A stretch of 38,967 bases of DNA from a bacterium (GCA_021777995.1 JAJYCW010000024.1:1-38967); one strand, 5' to 3'; shown: positions 15,217-23,716, counted from the first letter of the stretch. The notes: a model not told the origin generated them from the letters alone. Program-made: numbers and translations.

Positions 15217-17706
15217 TTACCAGGAACAACTGGAGACCTCGGTTACCAGCGTTCCAGCACGATCAGCAACCGTAAATGAAAACTCGTAGGGAATGGTTGA
15301 CCTCACCCACTTGAATTGGACGGTACTATGCCCCTGGGGAACCTGCACATCCATGCTCCACGGACCACCGCATGGAGTAGGGCGGAATGGCTTGCTGTCG
15401 TTTCTCCGGAAGATAGTGATACCGTTGAGCCAGACCTTAACTCCCCCACTGCAGCAGGCTGAGAACCTTAGCGGCGCAGCAACGGGGCTATTAAGCCTCA
15501 ATTGCCCGTACATTACACCGGATTGCCCATTAAACAACGGTTCCAAATTTGGAACAGGCCCCGACGCGGCCATCTTTTGCCAACCGATGATGCGGGACGA
15601 CCTATCATGATAGGTATCCTGCAGTGAAAACCGTTGCTCCGGTGGATAAACCTGATCGTATCCACTGCCTTCTATGTTGGCGAAGAGCCCAACAACCCAC
15701 CAGCAAGTAGCGCCCGGTATAAGAAACTGAAAATCGGCGCTCGCTCCGCTGTCTGGTACGACCGAAACAGTTATCGAATTCACCGCGTTTACGGCGTCGA
15801 CACCATCCGCTGCTTTAAGTGTGAAGGATACCCGTGCCATGCCGGTAAATGCTGCGAGATTTAGTGCAGCAGGATTGAACTCATCAAATTCTGCCTTCCA
15901 GTCAGCGGGTACGGAAACAGTGATGGTAGCACGTACCACCTTGTCACGCTGGTTTGCAATGACACAGGTACACCGAACCGATCCTCCGGGTGCAATTGAC
16001 TGGTCATCACCGGTATCCAAGCGGACGGCGAAACCCCCACCATATAACGTCGACGATGTGGGTGATTCGATCAGTAGTGGCTTTACTAACGAGTTGTCTG
16101 CCCATTTAATGGCAGTTAGAACCGAACTGTCAGGCGCCGAGTCTACCTGCGCAGGCGGGGCTGCGGTACTCGTCGCTGGTTCAGGGGTGGGCGTGGGCGC
16201 CAAAGTTTGGGGCACGGAAGTGGATGCTTCCTGCAGTTCGGCCTGTGTTGAACCAGTGGGTTCAATCCCAGCATTCGCAAGTGCGGGAGCTGGTAGGTCC
16301 TCCACTGGCTTTGTTAGTGAGTCTGACTCGGTGTTGCCAACCGAAAGGTCTATCGCTGGTATAAGGTTCTCGGGGTGTTGCTGATCGTCGGATACCGTGT
16401 CCACACCGGAAACAGGAGTATTGGCCGCAACTGAAGTGATCTCGCTATCGGCGACAGTGGAACCCGGTACCAACTGGTTTTCATTCTCTACCGCGATCGG
16501 TGCCACTGCCGAACCGTCGCTAGGCGTGTTATCCGTCGACACCAACTGTGGATTTTCAGTTTTATTACCGGCGTCATCTGCTGGAGGAGCGGTTTCAACC
16601 GGTGCAGGTGCATCTTGTACGGGACCTAAATTGGGCGAGGCGGGTTGAGGATCGGCAATTTCCATAAATGCCGCACGTGGAAACTGGTTTGGTGTGGGCA
16701 CATCAGCTATGGACGTAGCAGTGTCGAATTGGCTAAGAAATTCTGGACCGAGGGCCGTTATCCTGTTGGCTATGTCGGAGAGTGAACTTGGTACGTCGAG
16801 ATCTTTAAGCCAGGGGCCTGGAATAAACAAGTCACCGATGGGTGCCCTCCAGGCTTCAGGGATGCCCTCGTTTTTCAACCATATGCCGTAAATTGTTCCT
16901 GCCATTCCTGCCACGCACGCGGCATCGTATCCGCAGTTAACTGCCGCACATATGCCGGTACCGAAGTCCATTCCGCCATAAAATAGCGCGAGCGCAAGGA
17001 AGCCAATATTTTGCGGCGCGTCGGTGTAGTTTGGGGATCCCACCTCGCGCAGAATACGGTCGCGCGCGTCCCCTACCGAGTCTGCGTTGTAGGCAGAAAC
17101 CAGTACCGACTTAACCGCACGCGCCGTGCGGCATGTGCGCGGTATCATGGCAAGCCCTATGGTGAGCAGTGTCCTTACATCGGTGATGAAGAAGGCTGCG
17201 CTTGCTAGGGCTGCAAAAAACATGGCGGCCCAAATGCCTTCGTCACGGTGATCAACGCTTGCATCGCGGTATGCGCAGGCTGCTGCCTGCTGCGGTGCGC
17301 CCGGTAATAGCATAGCCCAGAGTTCACTTCGCATGAGAGCGCCTGTCGATGCCCCGAACCAGTTGCCGAATGCGCCAGAAATGGGTGGTGGCAGGCCGCG
17401 TCGCAGGTTGAGGCTTGCAAATGCGAATTCATCACGCGGTAGAAAAAAATGCTCGAGATAGGCTACGCTTAAGTCTTCGCGCTTGACACCAGCACCAGCT
17501 TTTGAAACCGCACGAAGAGTTACCATCGGCAACCCCAACACCGGCGACGCCGCCGGCTGCGTTGGTACTGGCGAATAGAACTTCATAAATCGCGGAATTG
17601 TACTTCCCGTTACAGGAGCTGCCAAGGTGACACCGATCGATTTGCCGATAAGAGCGCCCAGCACCTGCTTATGGTAATCTGCCGGGGCTATCGTTAATGA
17701 CGGCAT
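15217..17706 (-). CDS. ADP-ribosylglycohydrolase-fold protein with disordered linker and C-terminal beta-sandwich module
   Basis: The 829-aa product (ATG at 17706, AAGGAG 6 bases before) begins with an all-helical ADP-ribosylglycohydrolase-like domain (about 1-300). GALIGKSIG is the opening helix, and GLPPPISGAFGNWFGASTGALMR then DHRDEGIWAAMFFAALASAAF are classic for the family. NIGFLALALFYGGMDFG precedes GYDAACVAGMAGTIYGIWLKNEGIPEAW. The metal-binding signatures look lost: no Asp-Asp-Thr after the first helix and DAAC in place of DTD. Residues about 330-535 are a Pro/Thr/Ser/Ala-rich acidic linker. About 535-829 resemble two beta-sandwich units like those attached to glycosidases, one with VKVWLNGITIF. 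There is no signal peptide. It starts 10 bases after the pyrophosphatase gene, so they share a transcript. The function is unknown and catalysis unlikely. Confidence 0.8.
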   Translation of the reverse strand: MPSLTIAPADYHKQVLGALIGKSIGVTLAAPVTGSTIPRFMKFYSPVPTQPAASPVLGLPMVTLRAVSKAGAGVKREDLSVAYLEHFFLPRDEFAFASLNLRRGLPPPISGAFGNWFGASTGALMRSELWAMLLPGAPQQAAACAYRDASVDHRDEGIWAAMFFAALASAAFFITDVRTLLTIGLAMIPRTCRTARAVKSVLVSAYNADSVGDARDRILREVGSPNYTDAPQNIGFLALALFYGGMDFGTGICAAVNCGYDAACVAGMAGTIYGIWLKNEGIPEAWRAPIGDLFIPGPWLKDLDVPSSLSDIANRITALGPEFLSQFDTATSIADVPTPNQFPRAAFMEIADPQPASPNLGPVQDAPAPVETAPPADDAGNKTENPQLVSTDNTPSDGSAVAPIAVENENQLVPGSTVADSEITSVAANTPVSGVDTVSDDQQHPENLIPAIDLSVGNTESDSLTKPVEDLPAPALANAGIEPTGSTQAELQEASTSVPQTLAPTPTPEPATSTAAPPAQVDSAPDSSVLTAIKWADNSLVKPLLIESPTSSTLYGGGFAVRLDTGDDQSIAPGGSVRCTCVIANQRDKVVRATITVSVPADWKAEFDEFNPAALNLAAFTGMARVSFTLKAADGVDAVNAVNSITVSVVPDSGASADFQFLIPGATCWWVVGLFANIEGSGYDQVYPPEQRFSLQDTYHDRSSRIIGWQKMAASGPVPNLEPLFNGQSGVMYGQLRLNSPVAAPLRFSACCSGGVKVWLNGITIFRRNDSKPFRPTPCGGPWSMDVQVPQGHSTVQFKWVRSTIPYEFSFTVADRAGTLVTEVSSCSW

Positions 17707-17716
17707 CGTAAGCTCC

Positions 17717-19036
17717 TTACCGGCCATCTTCCAGTACCGCATGCAGCGTGGGAACTAACTGCTTTTTGCGAGAAACCATGGTGTCAAGATCAAACTCGTG
17801 GTCATCAATGCGTGTGAAGGGGAGTGAGGTCAATATCCAGTTCTCTCCCTGGCAAAGCAAGTGGCTAACGCCCGTTACAATGTCAGTCACCATCAAGGCC
17901 GATAAAGCGAGGTTTTCACGTTCACGCCTATCCTGCAGTGCTTGCACAAGTTCGTCGCGACGCTGCTGCATGCCCTCAAGCCCTGTTACCTCTACCTGCC
18001 CAATCGAGACGTGGACACCACCAATATCGTAACTCTTGCGGTCAGTATCCAGAATGTCGTCAGCCTTGCGCTGGCTCATGCCGGGTGCCGCGTGCAGGAG
18101 CTCGTTGCCGTACGCTTGTACATCAACGCCCGCAATTTTCGCAAGCCACTCCGTAATGCTTCGGTCGCGTTCGGTGGTTGTGGGCGATCGCAACACGAGG
18201 GTATCCGACAGTACCCCACTCAGGAGCATTCCTGCGAGTCCGCGCGGTAGCTCCAGGGACCGGCCGCGACACTGCTCGGCAACCAATGTACTGGTGCTTC
18301 CTACCGGGTCTATTACAAATGGAATGGGCATCGCAGTGGGCGGATTGCCTAGTCTATGGTGATCGAGCACCGCGACAATTTCTGCTTCCTCAGCATCGGG
18401 TACCGCTTGCGACAGTTCGTTGTGGTCAACGAGAATGAGGTGCGCCCTCGGCGGCTGCAGTATACGGCTTCTTGTCGCCATACCCACAAAACGGCCCGTG
18501 TCTGATACAACGAGAAAATCGTCTGTTTCACTACGCAAAAGCTGTGATCTGTGGTCACTTATTCGGTCGCTGGCGAGAAACGTTACAGGGGTTTCGGCAA
18601 TGGATTTGCACGACTGCGCAAGCATTGCGGTTACATTCATTGGCGCGGTGTAGGCACGTGCAAGTGCGAGTGAGGTTACAACACCATAGGGAGTTCCGTC
18701 AGTATCGACAACGGGCACTACCCTATCCCCTTCAGCTACTCTTGCCATAGCGGCTGGCAGGGGAGCATCTGGTCCTACACTGCCCTGCGGACGAGCACAA
18801 TGGCCAAAAGTTGGGGCTACACCGGTAAGAAGCAGTGGTGCAGAAAGGTCAAAACGACTAAGTGCAAATTGAGCCTGTTCTCCAGGCTGACCAGCCCGTG
18901 CAGCGGTTACTGCAGTACCTGTTTGATTAAGAAACCAGGCGTATCCAAGCGCGGATGCAATAGCGTCGGTATCGGGTCGCTGATGACCAATTACGTATGT
19001 AATGCCTGGGTCCCAGCGGTCCGTGCGTTCCTTCAT
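17717..19036 (-). CDS. family II (Mn-dependent, DHH) inorganic pyrophosphatase with CBS domains
   Basis: Hydrolyses pyrophosphate to phosphate in the cytoplasm. The DHH domain is split around a regulatory insert, as in CBS-PPases: GHQRPDTDAIASALGYA (17-33), then two CBS repeats (about 75-195, including GDRVVPVVDTDGTPYGVVT and TDDFLVVSDTGRFVGMAT), then LVDHNE (202-207) and VLDHHRLG (223-230). The C-terminal DHHA2 domain ends with the diagnostic SRKKQ (422-426). At 439 aa it lacks room for the DRTGG domain found in some clostridial forms, so it is the shorter CBS-only type, probably regulated by adenine nucleotides as in relatives. No clear Shine-Dalgarno precedes the ATG. The degenerate ADP-ribosylglycohydrolase gene follows in the same transcript. 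Confidence 0.92.
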   Translation of the reverse strand: MKERTDRWDPGITYVIGHQRPDTDAIASALGYAWFLNQTGTAVTAARAGQPGEQAQFALSRFDLSAPLLLTGVAPTFGHCARPQGSVGPDAPLPAAMARVAEGDRVVPVVDTDGTPYGVVTSLALARAYTAPMNVTAMLAQSCKSIAETPVTFLASDRISDHRSQLLRSETDDFLVVSDTGRFVGMATRSRILQPPRAHLILVDHNELSQAVPDAEEAEIVAVLDHHRLGNPPTAMPIPFVIDPVGSTSTLVAEQCRGRSLELPRGLAGMLLSGVLSDTLVLRSPTTTERDRSITEWLAKIAGVDVQAYGNELLHAAPGMSQRKADDILDTDRKSYDIGGVHVSIGQVEVTGLEGMQQRRDELVQALQDRRERENLALSALMVTDIVTGVSHLLCQGENWILTSLPFTRIDDHEFDLDTMVSRKKQLVPTLHAVLEDGR

Positions 19037-19110
19037 AAAAGCGTCCGTTTCTTAAGTTTACATATTATGGGTTCAGTGGTATGTTGTTCTCGTTAAGCCA
19101 CCCAGATATT

Positions 19111-19116
19111 ATTATA
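19111..19116 (-). promoter_or_regulatory. possible -10 element for the pyrophosphatase gene
   Basis: A perfect TATAAT lies on the minus strand 75 bases before the pyrophosphatase start. No acceptable -35 is seen at the right distance, so this rests on the -10 alone. Confidence 0.3.
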
Positions 19117-19137
19117 GGCCATAGAACCCGGTAAATA

Positions 19138-20676
19138 CTACTGCGACCTACCCCGCAGCTCCATTATCACCTCTCCGATGGTTGCAGCAAGCTCTTCGTC
19201 CATCTGCATCATCGTTTGCACCTTGCGAAAGGCGTATGTGACTGTGGCGTGATCTCGCCCACCGAAAAATGTGCCAATTGCCGTGGCGTTGATTTGCGGT
19301 ATTACCTCTTTGCTGATGTACATCGCAATTTGGCGTTGAATCGACACGTCCTTAATTCGGGATGGGCCGAGCATTGCGTCCACTGTTGCTCCAAGTTTGT
19401 GGCTAACCGCTTTGGTGACGTCCATCGGGGTAATGTTAATCCCGGGGTTAGGAAGTTCTATGAAGTATTCGGTTAATATCTTGCGCGCGAGCTCTACTGT
19501 GGGCTCGGCCTGCATGATTGAACTATAGGCGATAAGGCGTGTGAGAGCTCCCTGCAGGGCCCGGAAGTTGCTCTGAATCGCGTTAGCAATGTACATCAGC
19601 ACATCGTCCGCCACGGTAAAGCCATCTAGATCCCGGTGCGCGCGCAATATCGCCAGTCTGGTTTCCGTTTCTGGCGCACCAATGTCAGCAATCAGCCCGC
19701 CCTGAATGGTTGAGTAGAGCCCAGGGTCCATGGTGTTAAGATCGCGGGGCCTACAGTCGCCGGTAAGCACTACCTGGCTGCCCTGCTGCTGAAGCATCTT
19801 GAACGTGTTGATGAACTCATCACACGTGTGTCGCTTACCCGCAAAAAATTTGATATCGTCCACGAGCCAGAAGTCAATTTCGCGGTGCTTTGCACGGAAT
19901 GCCTCCGTGGAGTGTTCTTTAATGGCGGTAACGAACTGATGCGTGAACAATTCTGCGGTAGTGTAGTTGACGCGCATGGTGGGGCACAACTGTTGAACGC
20001 GGCCAACAATGGCATGAAGCAGGTGAGTTTTGCCCATGCCATGGGGGCCATAGATGAATAACGGATTGTAGTCGCCCCGAGGCGATTCGGCAACCTTAAG
20101 TGCAGCAGTAAACGCTAGCCTGTTGCTTGGCCCCGAAATAAATGTGTCAAATGAATAACGCGGGTTTACCTTGATTCCTGTGCAATTCGATTTAGCCACC
20201 CGACTTCCTGAGCGTGAGGAGGTTTGTGGGGGTATTGGTTGCATTATTTTTGCAACCGGGGCCGACTCGATTTCAAGAGGTAACACCTCCTGGCCAACAT
20301 CAGCAGCTGTAGCGCGGTTTGCCTGTCCAGATTTCAGGACGACAATCCGTAGCTCCAGACCCTGCACATCAAGGTGAAACTCAAGCGCACTACGAATTGC
20401 ATTCCCTGCGCGGCGCATTACCCAGTCACGCGCAAAGGTAGAGGCTACACCGAGTTCAAATACATTGTTCTCGTATTTGAGAGGCACAGCAAACAGCAAA
20501 AAACCGGTGTTTGTGACCTCCGTAACTCGAGAGCTGACCATTGCGAGGCAGAGCTTCCAAATACGGTGCAGTTCTGCGGAACGATCCCTGTTATCCTGTT
20601 CGAGATGTCCGCTCACCAGTAGTTTTGCCTTTCGTCCGCACCGTTTGCCCTGTGGCAAATACCAGCGGCTCTTCAA
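19138..20676 (-). CDS. dnaA: chromosomal replication initiator protein DnaA (divergent)
   Basis: AAA+ initiator that binds and opens the replication origin. Domain I is recognisable (LHRIWKLCL..., FELGVASTFARDWV), followed by a linker. Walker A is GPHGMGKTH (210-218), Walker B FWLVDDIKFF (269-278), sensor 1 VVLTGDCRP, sensor 2 SNFRALQGAL with Arg, and the DNA-binding helix-turn-helix ends with the signature GGRDHATV (472-479). Box VII is odd: where most DnaA proteins have two arginines (RLxSRFxWGL), this one has GLYSTIQGGL (319-328), so the arginine finger is missing. The start is uncertain: TTG at 20676 fits the nearby promoter, and GTG at 20616 with AAAGG upstream is an alternative. No dnaN or rpmH is adjacent and there is no cluster of DnaA boxes. 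hisS lies upstream. Confidence 0.93.
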   Translation of the reverse strand: MKSRWYLPQGKRCGRKAKLLVSGHLEQDNRDRSAELHRIWKLCLAMVSSRVTEVTNTGFLLFAVPLKYENNVFELGVASTFARDWVMRRAGNAIRSALEFHLDVQGLELRIVVLKSGQANRATAADVGQEVLPLEIESAPVAKIMQPIPPQTSSRSGSRVAKSNCTGIKVNPRYSFDTFISGPSNRLAFTAALKVAESPRGDYNPLFIYGPHGMGKTHLLHAIVGRVQQLCPTMRVNYTTAELFTHQFVTAIKEHSTEAFRAKHREIDFWLVDDIKFFAGKRHTCDEFINTFKMLQQQGSQVVLTGDCRPRDLNTMDPGLYSTIQGGLIADIGAPETETRLAILRAHRDLDGFTVADDVLMYIANAIQSNFRALQGALTRLIAYSSIMQAEPTVELARKILTEYFIELPNPGINITPMDVTKAVSHKLGATVDAMLGPSRIKDVSIQRQIAMYISKEVIPQINATAIGTFFGGRDHATVTYAFRKVQTMMQMDEELAATIGEVIMELRGRSQ

Positions 20677-20677
20677 T

Positions 20678-20704
20678 GGGTTAACTACGTGCTTAACCGC
20701 GTAG
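20678..20704 (-). repeat. interleaved inverted repeats in the dnaA leader
   Basis: Two perfect inverted repeats interlock: GGTTAA (20679-20684) with TTAACC (20693-20698), and CTACG (20685-20689) with CGTAG (20700-20704). In the mRNA these are mutually exclusive hairpins, or on DNA an operator. They sit between the predicted transcription start and the TTG start of dnaA. Confidence 0.55.
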
Positions 20705-20714
20705 TAGTGGGCGG

Positions 20715-20723
20715 ATTATAGCA
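20715..20723 (-). promoter_or_regulatory. extended -10 promoter of dnaA
   Basis: On the minus strand TGCTATAAT gives an extended -10 with a perfect TATAAT. A weak -35 (TTGCGC) lies 18 bases further up. Predicted start near 20708, about 32 bases before the TTG. Confidence 0.65.
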
Positions 20724-20879
20724 AAAATACAGGGCAGTGCGCAAGGTAAATTGGCAACAATTTTTGAGAATAAATCTTACCAGTTGAGTCAGAAACGCAC
20801 TACCTGTAGTGGTAATAATGCAAAGTTCGCGCTATATGTGGGTTGAGGTAGATTGACGCAACGAGCAAAAAAACTGCCT

Positions 20880-22172
20880 CTAAAGTAACTTGGACTTGAT
20901 TACCGGCACCACAGAATCGAGTTCGATTTTCTCTTGTTCTCCGCTTGCTCGATCTTTCAATTGAACAGTTCCTGAAGCTACCTCATCCTCGCCAATAATG
21001 ATGTAGAATTTCGTTCCTAAATCATCTGCACGCTTAAACTGTCGTCGGAAGTTCTTGCCTAGATAGTCCATATCAGCAGCGATACCGGCGCTACGGAGGG
21101 TTTGCAGTAATCTAACGGCAGTTGTCTTTCCAGCTTGCTGCTCGCCCGCGGTGATTATAAACGCGACAGGCGATTCGTCGTCCTGTGGCGGTGCGATTCC
21201 AAGCGCCTCTAATGCTAGCAGACATCGTTCCATGCCAATTCCAAACCCCAGACCTGGCACTGCCGTGCCGCCGCACTCCTCTACCAGGCCATCGTATCTT
21301 CCACCACCCCCAAGGGCATCCTGGGCACCCAAGCCTTCACCCTTAATTTCGAAGACTGTGCCAGAGTAGTAGTCAAATCCGCGCACCAAACCGTCGTCAA
21401 TTGCAAAGGGGATGTTCAAGGCGGTGAGGTATTCCTGCACTTGTGCAAAATGCTGACTGCTCTCTTCGGAAAGAAAATCGCGCAGGACTGGTGCGCCCGC
21501 AAGAATAGCAAGATCCTTCTGGTCTTTGGTGTCCAGCATTCGAAGCGGGTTGACTTCAAATCGCATCTTTCCCTCTTCGCTAAGGTGGGCTAGCGACGGC
21601 CTAACATAGGCTTTTAGCGCCTCCCGATACGTCGCACGACATTCTGACGTACCAACGGAATTGAGGTGCAGCCGACAGCGCACACCCAGGGTAGTGAAGA
21701 AGCTCATAGCCAGGGCCAGTACTTCTGCATCAATTGCCGGATCGGTAGCTCCAAAAACCTCGACGCCGAGTTGTTGATGCTGGCGGTATCGACCCTTCTG
21801 CCCGCGTTCGTAGCGAAAGTTCTGACCAATGTAGAATAGCTTCAAGAGTGGGTGTTCGGCAAATAGTCCATGTTCGATGCAAGCACGTACAGCAGGCGCG
21901 GTACCTTCAGGTTTCATTGTAAGGGAACGTTCGCCACGATCTACAAAAGTAAACATCTCCTTACTTACAATATCGGTCGCTTCCCCAATACTACGCTTGA
22001 ATAGCTCCGTAGGCTCTAAAATGGGAGTTCGAATTTCACGATAGCCTGCCCGCAGCACCATCTCTCTAAAATGACGCTCTATCGCCCTCCATCGAGCTGT
22101 CGTAAGCCACGGCTCTTTCGACGAGGCGTAGGGCAGAACATCATACATGTATGGTGGCGCGGAATATCGCAT
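20880..22172 (-). CDS. hisS: histidine--tRNA ligase
   Basis: A class II aminoacyl-tRNA synthetase charging tRNA-His. The N-terminus (SAPPYMYDVLPYASSKEPW) matches the conserved HisS opening xxPxGxxDxLP. TEL-F and KPEGTAPAVRACIEHG are motif 2 related. FRYERGQKGRYRQHQQLGVEVFG is the motif 2 loop plus the QxxxE site. GLVRGFDYYSGTVFEIKG is the histidine A motif, and GGGRYDGLVEECGG the second histidine motif with LGFGIGMERCL as motif 3. The C-terminal anticodon-binding domain starts near VAFIITAGEQQ. At 430 aa it is of normal length. It has its own promoter (22211-22240). The Shine-Dalgarno is weak (AAGGA, 12 bases away). dnaA follows after 203 bases, with a TTTTTTT run right after the hisS stop. 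Confidence 0.96.
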   Translation of the reverse strand: MRYSAPPYMYDVLPYASSKEPWLTTARWRAIERHFREMVLRAGYREIRTPILEPTELFKRSIGEATDIVSKEMFTFVDRGERSLTMKPEGTAPAVRACIEHGLFAEHPLLKLFYIGQNFRYERGQKGRYRQHQQLGVEVFGATDPAIDAEVLALAMSFFTTLGVRCRLHLNSVGTSECRATYREALKAYVRPSLAHLSEEGKMRFEVNPLRMLDTKDQKDLAILAGAPVLRDFLSEESSQHFAQVQEYLTALNIPFAIDDGLVRGFDYYSGTVFEIKGEGLGAQDALGGGGRYDGLVEECGGTAVPGLGFGIGMERCLLALEALGIAPPQDDESPVAFIITAGEQQAGKTTAVRLLQTLRSAGIAADMDYLGKNFRRQFKRADDLGTKFYIIIGEDEVASGTVQLKDRASGEQEKIELDSVVPVIKSKLL

Positions 22173-22210
22173 GGAAGCTGATCATCCTTCACAAAGTTAC
22201 GTTTGCAAAT

Positions 22211-22240
22211 AGTGTACGGTCTAAAGGCAGGCAGAGTCAA
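22211..22240 (-). promoter_or_regulatory. sigma-70 promoter of hisS
   Basis: Minus-strand TTGACT (22240-22235), 18-base spacer and TACACT (22216-22211). Predicted start near 22204, about 32 bases before hisS. The -35 sits directly next to the terminator of the upstream gene. Confidence 0.6.
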
Positions 22241-22241
22241 A

Positions 22242-22271
22242 CGAGGGACAGAGCAGTTGCTCTATCCCTCG
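22242..22271 (-). terminator. terminator of the RRM gene
   Basis: A 13-of-14-bp hairpin (CGAGGGA...AGAG / CTCT...TCCCTCG, one C-A mismatch) begins 36 bases after the RRM gene stop and is followed on the minus strand by TTTGAC, a short T run. Confidence 0.65.
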
Positions 22272-22306
22272 TAAATTTACCCTTGACTTAACGGGCAAAA
22301 TTTGGT

Positions 22307-22645
22307 TTAGTAGCGGCCAAATCCACCGCGGTCACGATCGCGTCCGCCGCCGCCACCACTTCCGCTGCCGCCGCCGCCAAAGCCACGGGGTCTGTCATCG
22401 CGAGGTCGAGCCTCATTCACGGTGAGGGTGCGACCCCCCATCTGTGCGCCGTTCAGTGTGGCGATCGCCTGATCAGCCTCTCCGTCGGAGTTCATCTCGA
22501 CGAAGCCGAAGCCACGGGCCTGGCCCGTGTAGCGATCGGTGACGAGGGTTACCTCTTTGACGCCACCAGCAGCAGAGAATAAATTGGCAACGTCCGTTTC
22601 GGTGACCGAATAGGGTAGCCCGCCCACATAGATGCGCTTAGCCAT
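22307..22645 (-). CDS. glycine-rich RRM RNA-binding protein
   Basis: A 112-aa protein with one RNA recognition motif at residues 3-80: RNP2 is RIYVGGL and RNP1 is RGFGFVEM, the aromatic residues that stack on RNA. The last 30 residues are Gly/Arg/Asp-rich (GGGGSGSGGGGG then RDRDRGGFGRY), a low-complexity tail. This is the layout of the cyanobacterial Rbp and plant GRP family, which is also scattered through other phyla. Those proteins bind single-stranded RNA, and many are induced by cold. GAGGAG lies 11 bases before the ATG. A strong promoter about 200 bases upstream implies a long leader. It has its own terminator, so it is monocistronic. Confidence 0.93.
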   Translation of the reverse strand: MAKRIYVGGLPYSVTETDVANLFSAAGGVKEVTLVTDRYTGQARGFGFVEMNSDGEADQAIATLNGAQMGGRTLTVNEARPRDDRPRGFGGGGSGSGGGGGRDRDRGGFGRY

Positions 22646-23005
22646 AGTTGTTCACACTCCTCAATTAGGGACCTTGCACGATTGTCTAATTTGATAATAT
22701 CGTGCACATTAACACGCGGTCACGTGTTGATACGAACAGGAGCAGAAACCGTCAGACAAGTGGGGGGCGATTCGACCTTCCGAAACACCAACACTCTCGC
22801 AGGCACAACTTCGCTCGTTCAGATACCGTGAAACCGTTCAAACATAGTATATCAGGTGTTAATCCTGGTGTCAAGCGATTCTTTTATGTTTACGACTGAT
22901 ATTTTATACAAAATTTGCTTTAAAACTGTGAAAGCAGCCAAATCGGTTGTTGGTCTGCCAAAACAGGCCTCGGCACTGCGATGTTGTTGGCACTCAATTA
23001 ACTCT
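22646..23005. other. 360-base gene-free region holding the long leader of the RRM gene
   Basis: The promoter at 22846-22874 would start a leader of about 194 bases. The leader contains a hairpin with arms TTAACACG (22709-22716) and CGTGTTGA (22723-22730), 7 of 8 paired. The part beyond 22874 is A/T-rich and precedes the purQ stop; I see no gene there. Confidence 0.6.
22846..22874 (-). promoter_or_regulatory. strong sigma-70 promoter of the RRM gene
   Basis: Minus-strand TTGACA (22874-22869), exactly 17 bases, then TATACT (22851-22846): eleven of twelve consensus positions. Confidence 0.8.
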
Positions 23006-23716
23006 CTACCGTCCAGCCGCCTGTTTTGCAAGAACTAGCGAATTGAATAGTGGTAGTCCGTCTGCAGAACCCAACAGGGGGTTACATGCGCGCTCTGGAT
23101 GCGGCATCATGCCCAGTACGTTGCGCCCCTCATTGCATATTCCCGCGATATTGTTGAGACTGCCATTGGGATTTCCGTCGTCGTCGTTGTTAGACGAACT
23201 GGTGTAGCGGAATATCACGCGTTGGCTGCTCTCAAGTTCAGCCAGTATTTCTTCGTCGGCCACGTAGCAGCCTTCGCCGTGGGCAATAGGTAGTTTCGCA
23301 ACGAAACCCTTCGAGTATTGCGCTGTAAACGGTGTGTTGCTGTTTTCTACGCGTACCTTGACGTGGCGGCAAATAAACTTGCAGTTGCTGTTGCGCACCA
23401 GTGCACCCGGTAACATGTGTGCCTCGCACAGAATCTGGAAACCGTTACAGATTCCTACTACAATCCCGCCCCGGTCTGCATGTTTGCGTACTTCCTCCAT
23501 TACTGGCGCAAACCTTGCAACAGCACCACACCGCAGGTAATCGCCGTACGAAAATCCACCAGGAACAACGATGACATCGCTGCCCTTCAGGTCGGGTTCC
23601 GCATGCCAAAGGTAATTGACATCACAGTTCAGTATGTCTTTTATCACGTGGTAGGCATCCTGGTCGCAGTTGGAACCCGGAAATCTTAAAACCCCAAAAC
23701 GAGGCGTTCGGCTCAA
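23006..23716 (-). CDS. purQ: phosphoribosylformylglycinamidine synthase subunit PurQ
   Basis: Glutaminase subunit of FGAM synthase, which supplies ammonia for step 4 of purine synthesis. This class I glutamine amidotransferase has its nucleophile in GICNGFQ (Cys90) and a C-terminal PHPERA that provides the His/Glu pair. The N-terminus [15 protein letters not shown] and [15 protein letters not shown] are PurQ hallmarks. At 236 aa it is of normal length. The start is TTG (23716), overlapping the purS stop as TTGA, with GAGG 7 bases upstream, so the two are translationally coupled. purL is not in the window, although PurS and PurQ need it. Confidence 0.96.
   Translation of the reverse strand: MSRTPRFGVLRFPGSNCDQDAYHVIKDILNCDVNYLWHAEPDLKGSDVIVVPGGFSYGDYLRCGAVARFAPVMEEVRKHADRGGIVVGICNGFQILCEAHMLPGALVRNSNCKFICRHVKVRVENSNTPFTAQYSKGFVAKLPIAHGEGCYVADEEILAELESSQRVIFRYTSSSNNDDDGNPNGSLNNIAGICNEGRNVLGMMPHPERACNPLLGSADGLPLFNSLVLAKQAAGR

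Noticed and set aside
22283..22311. Plus-strand TTGACT-17-TTTAGT pair, antisense to the RRM gene
   Set aside because: The -10 is a weak match and nothing is encoded downstream on that strand; likely chance.
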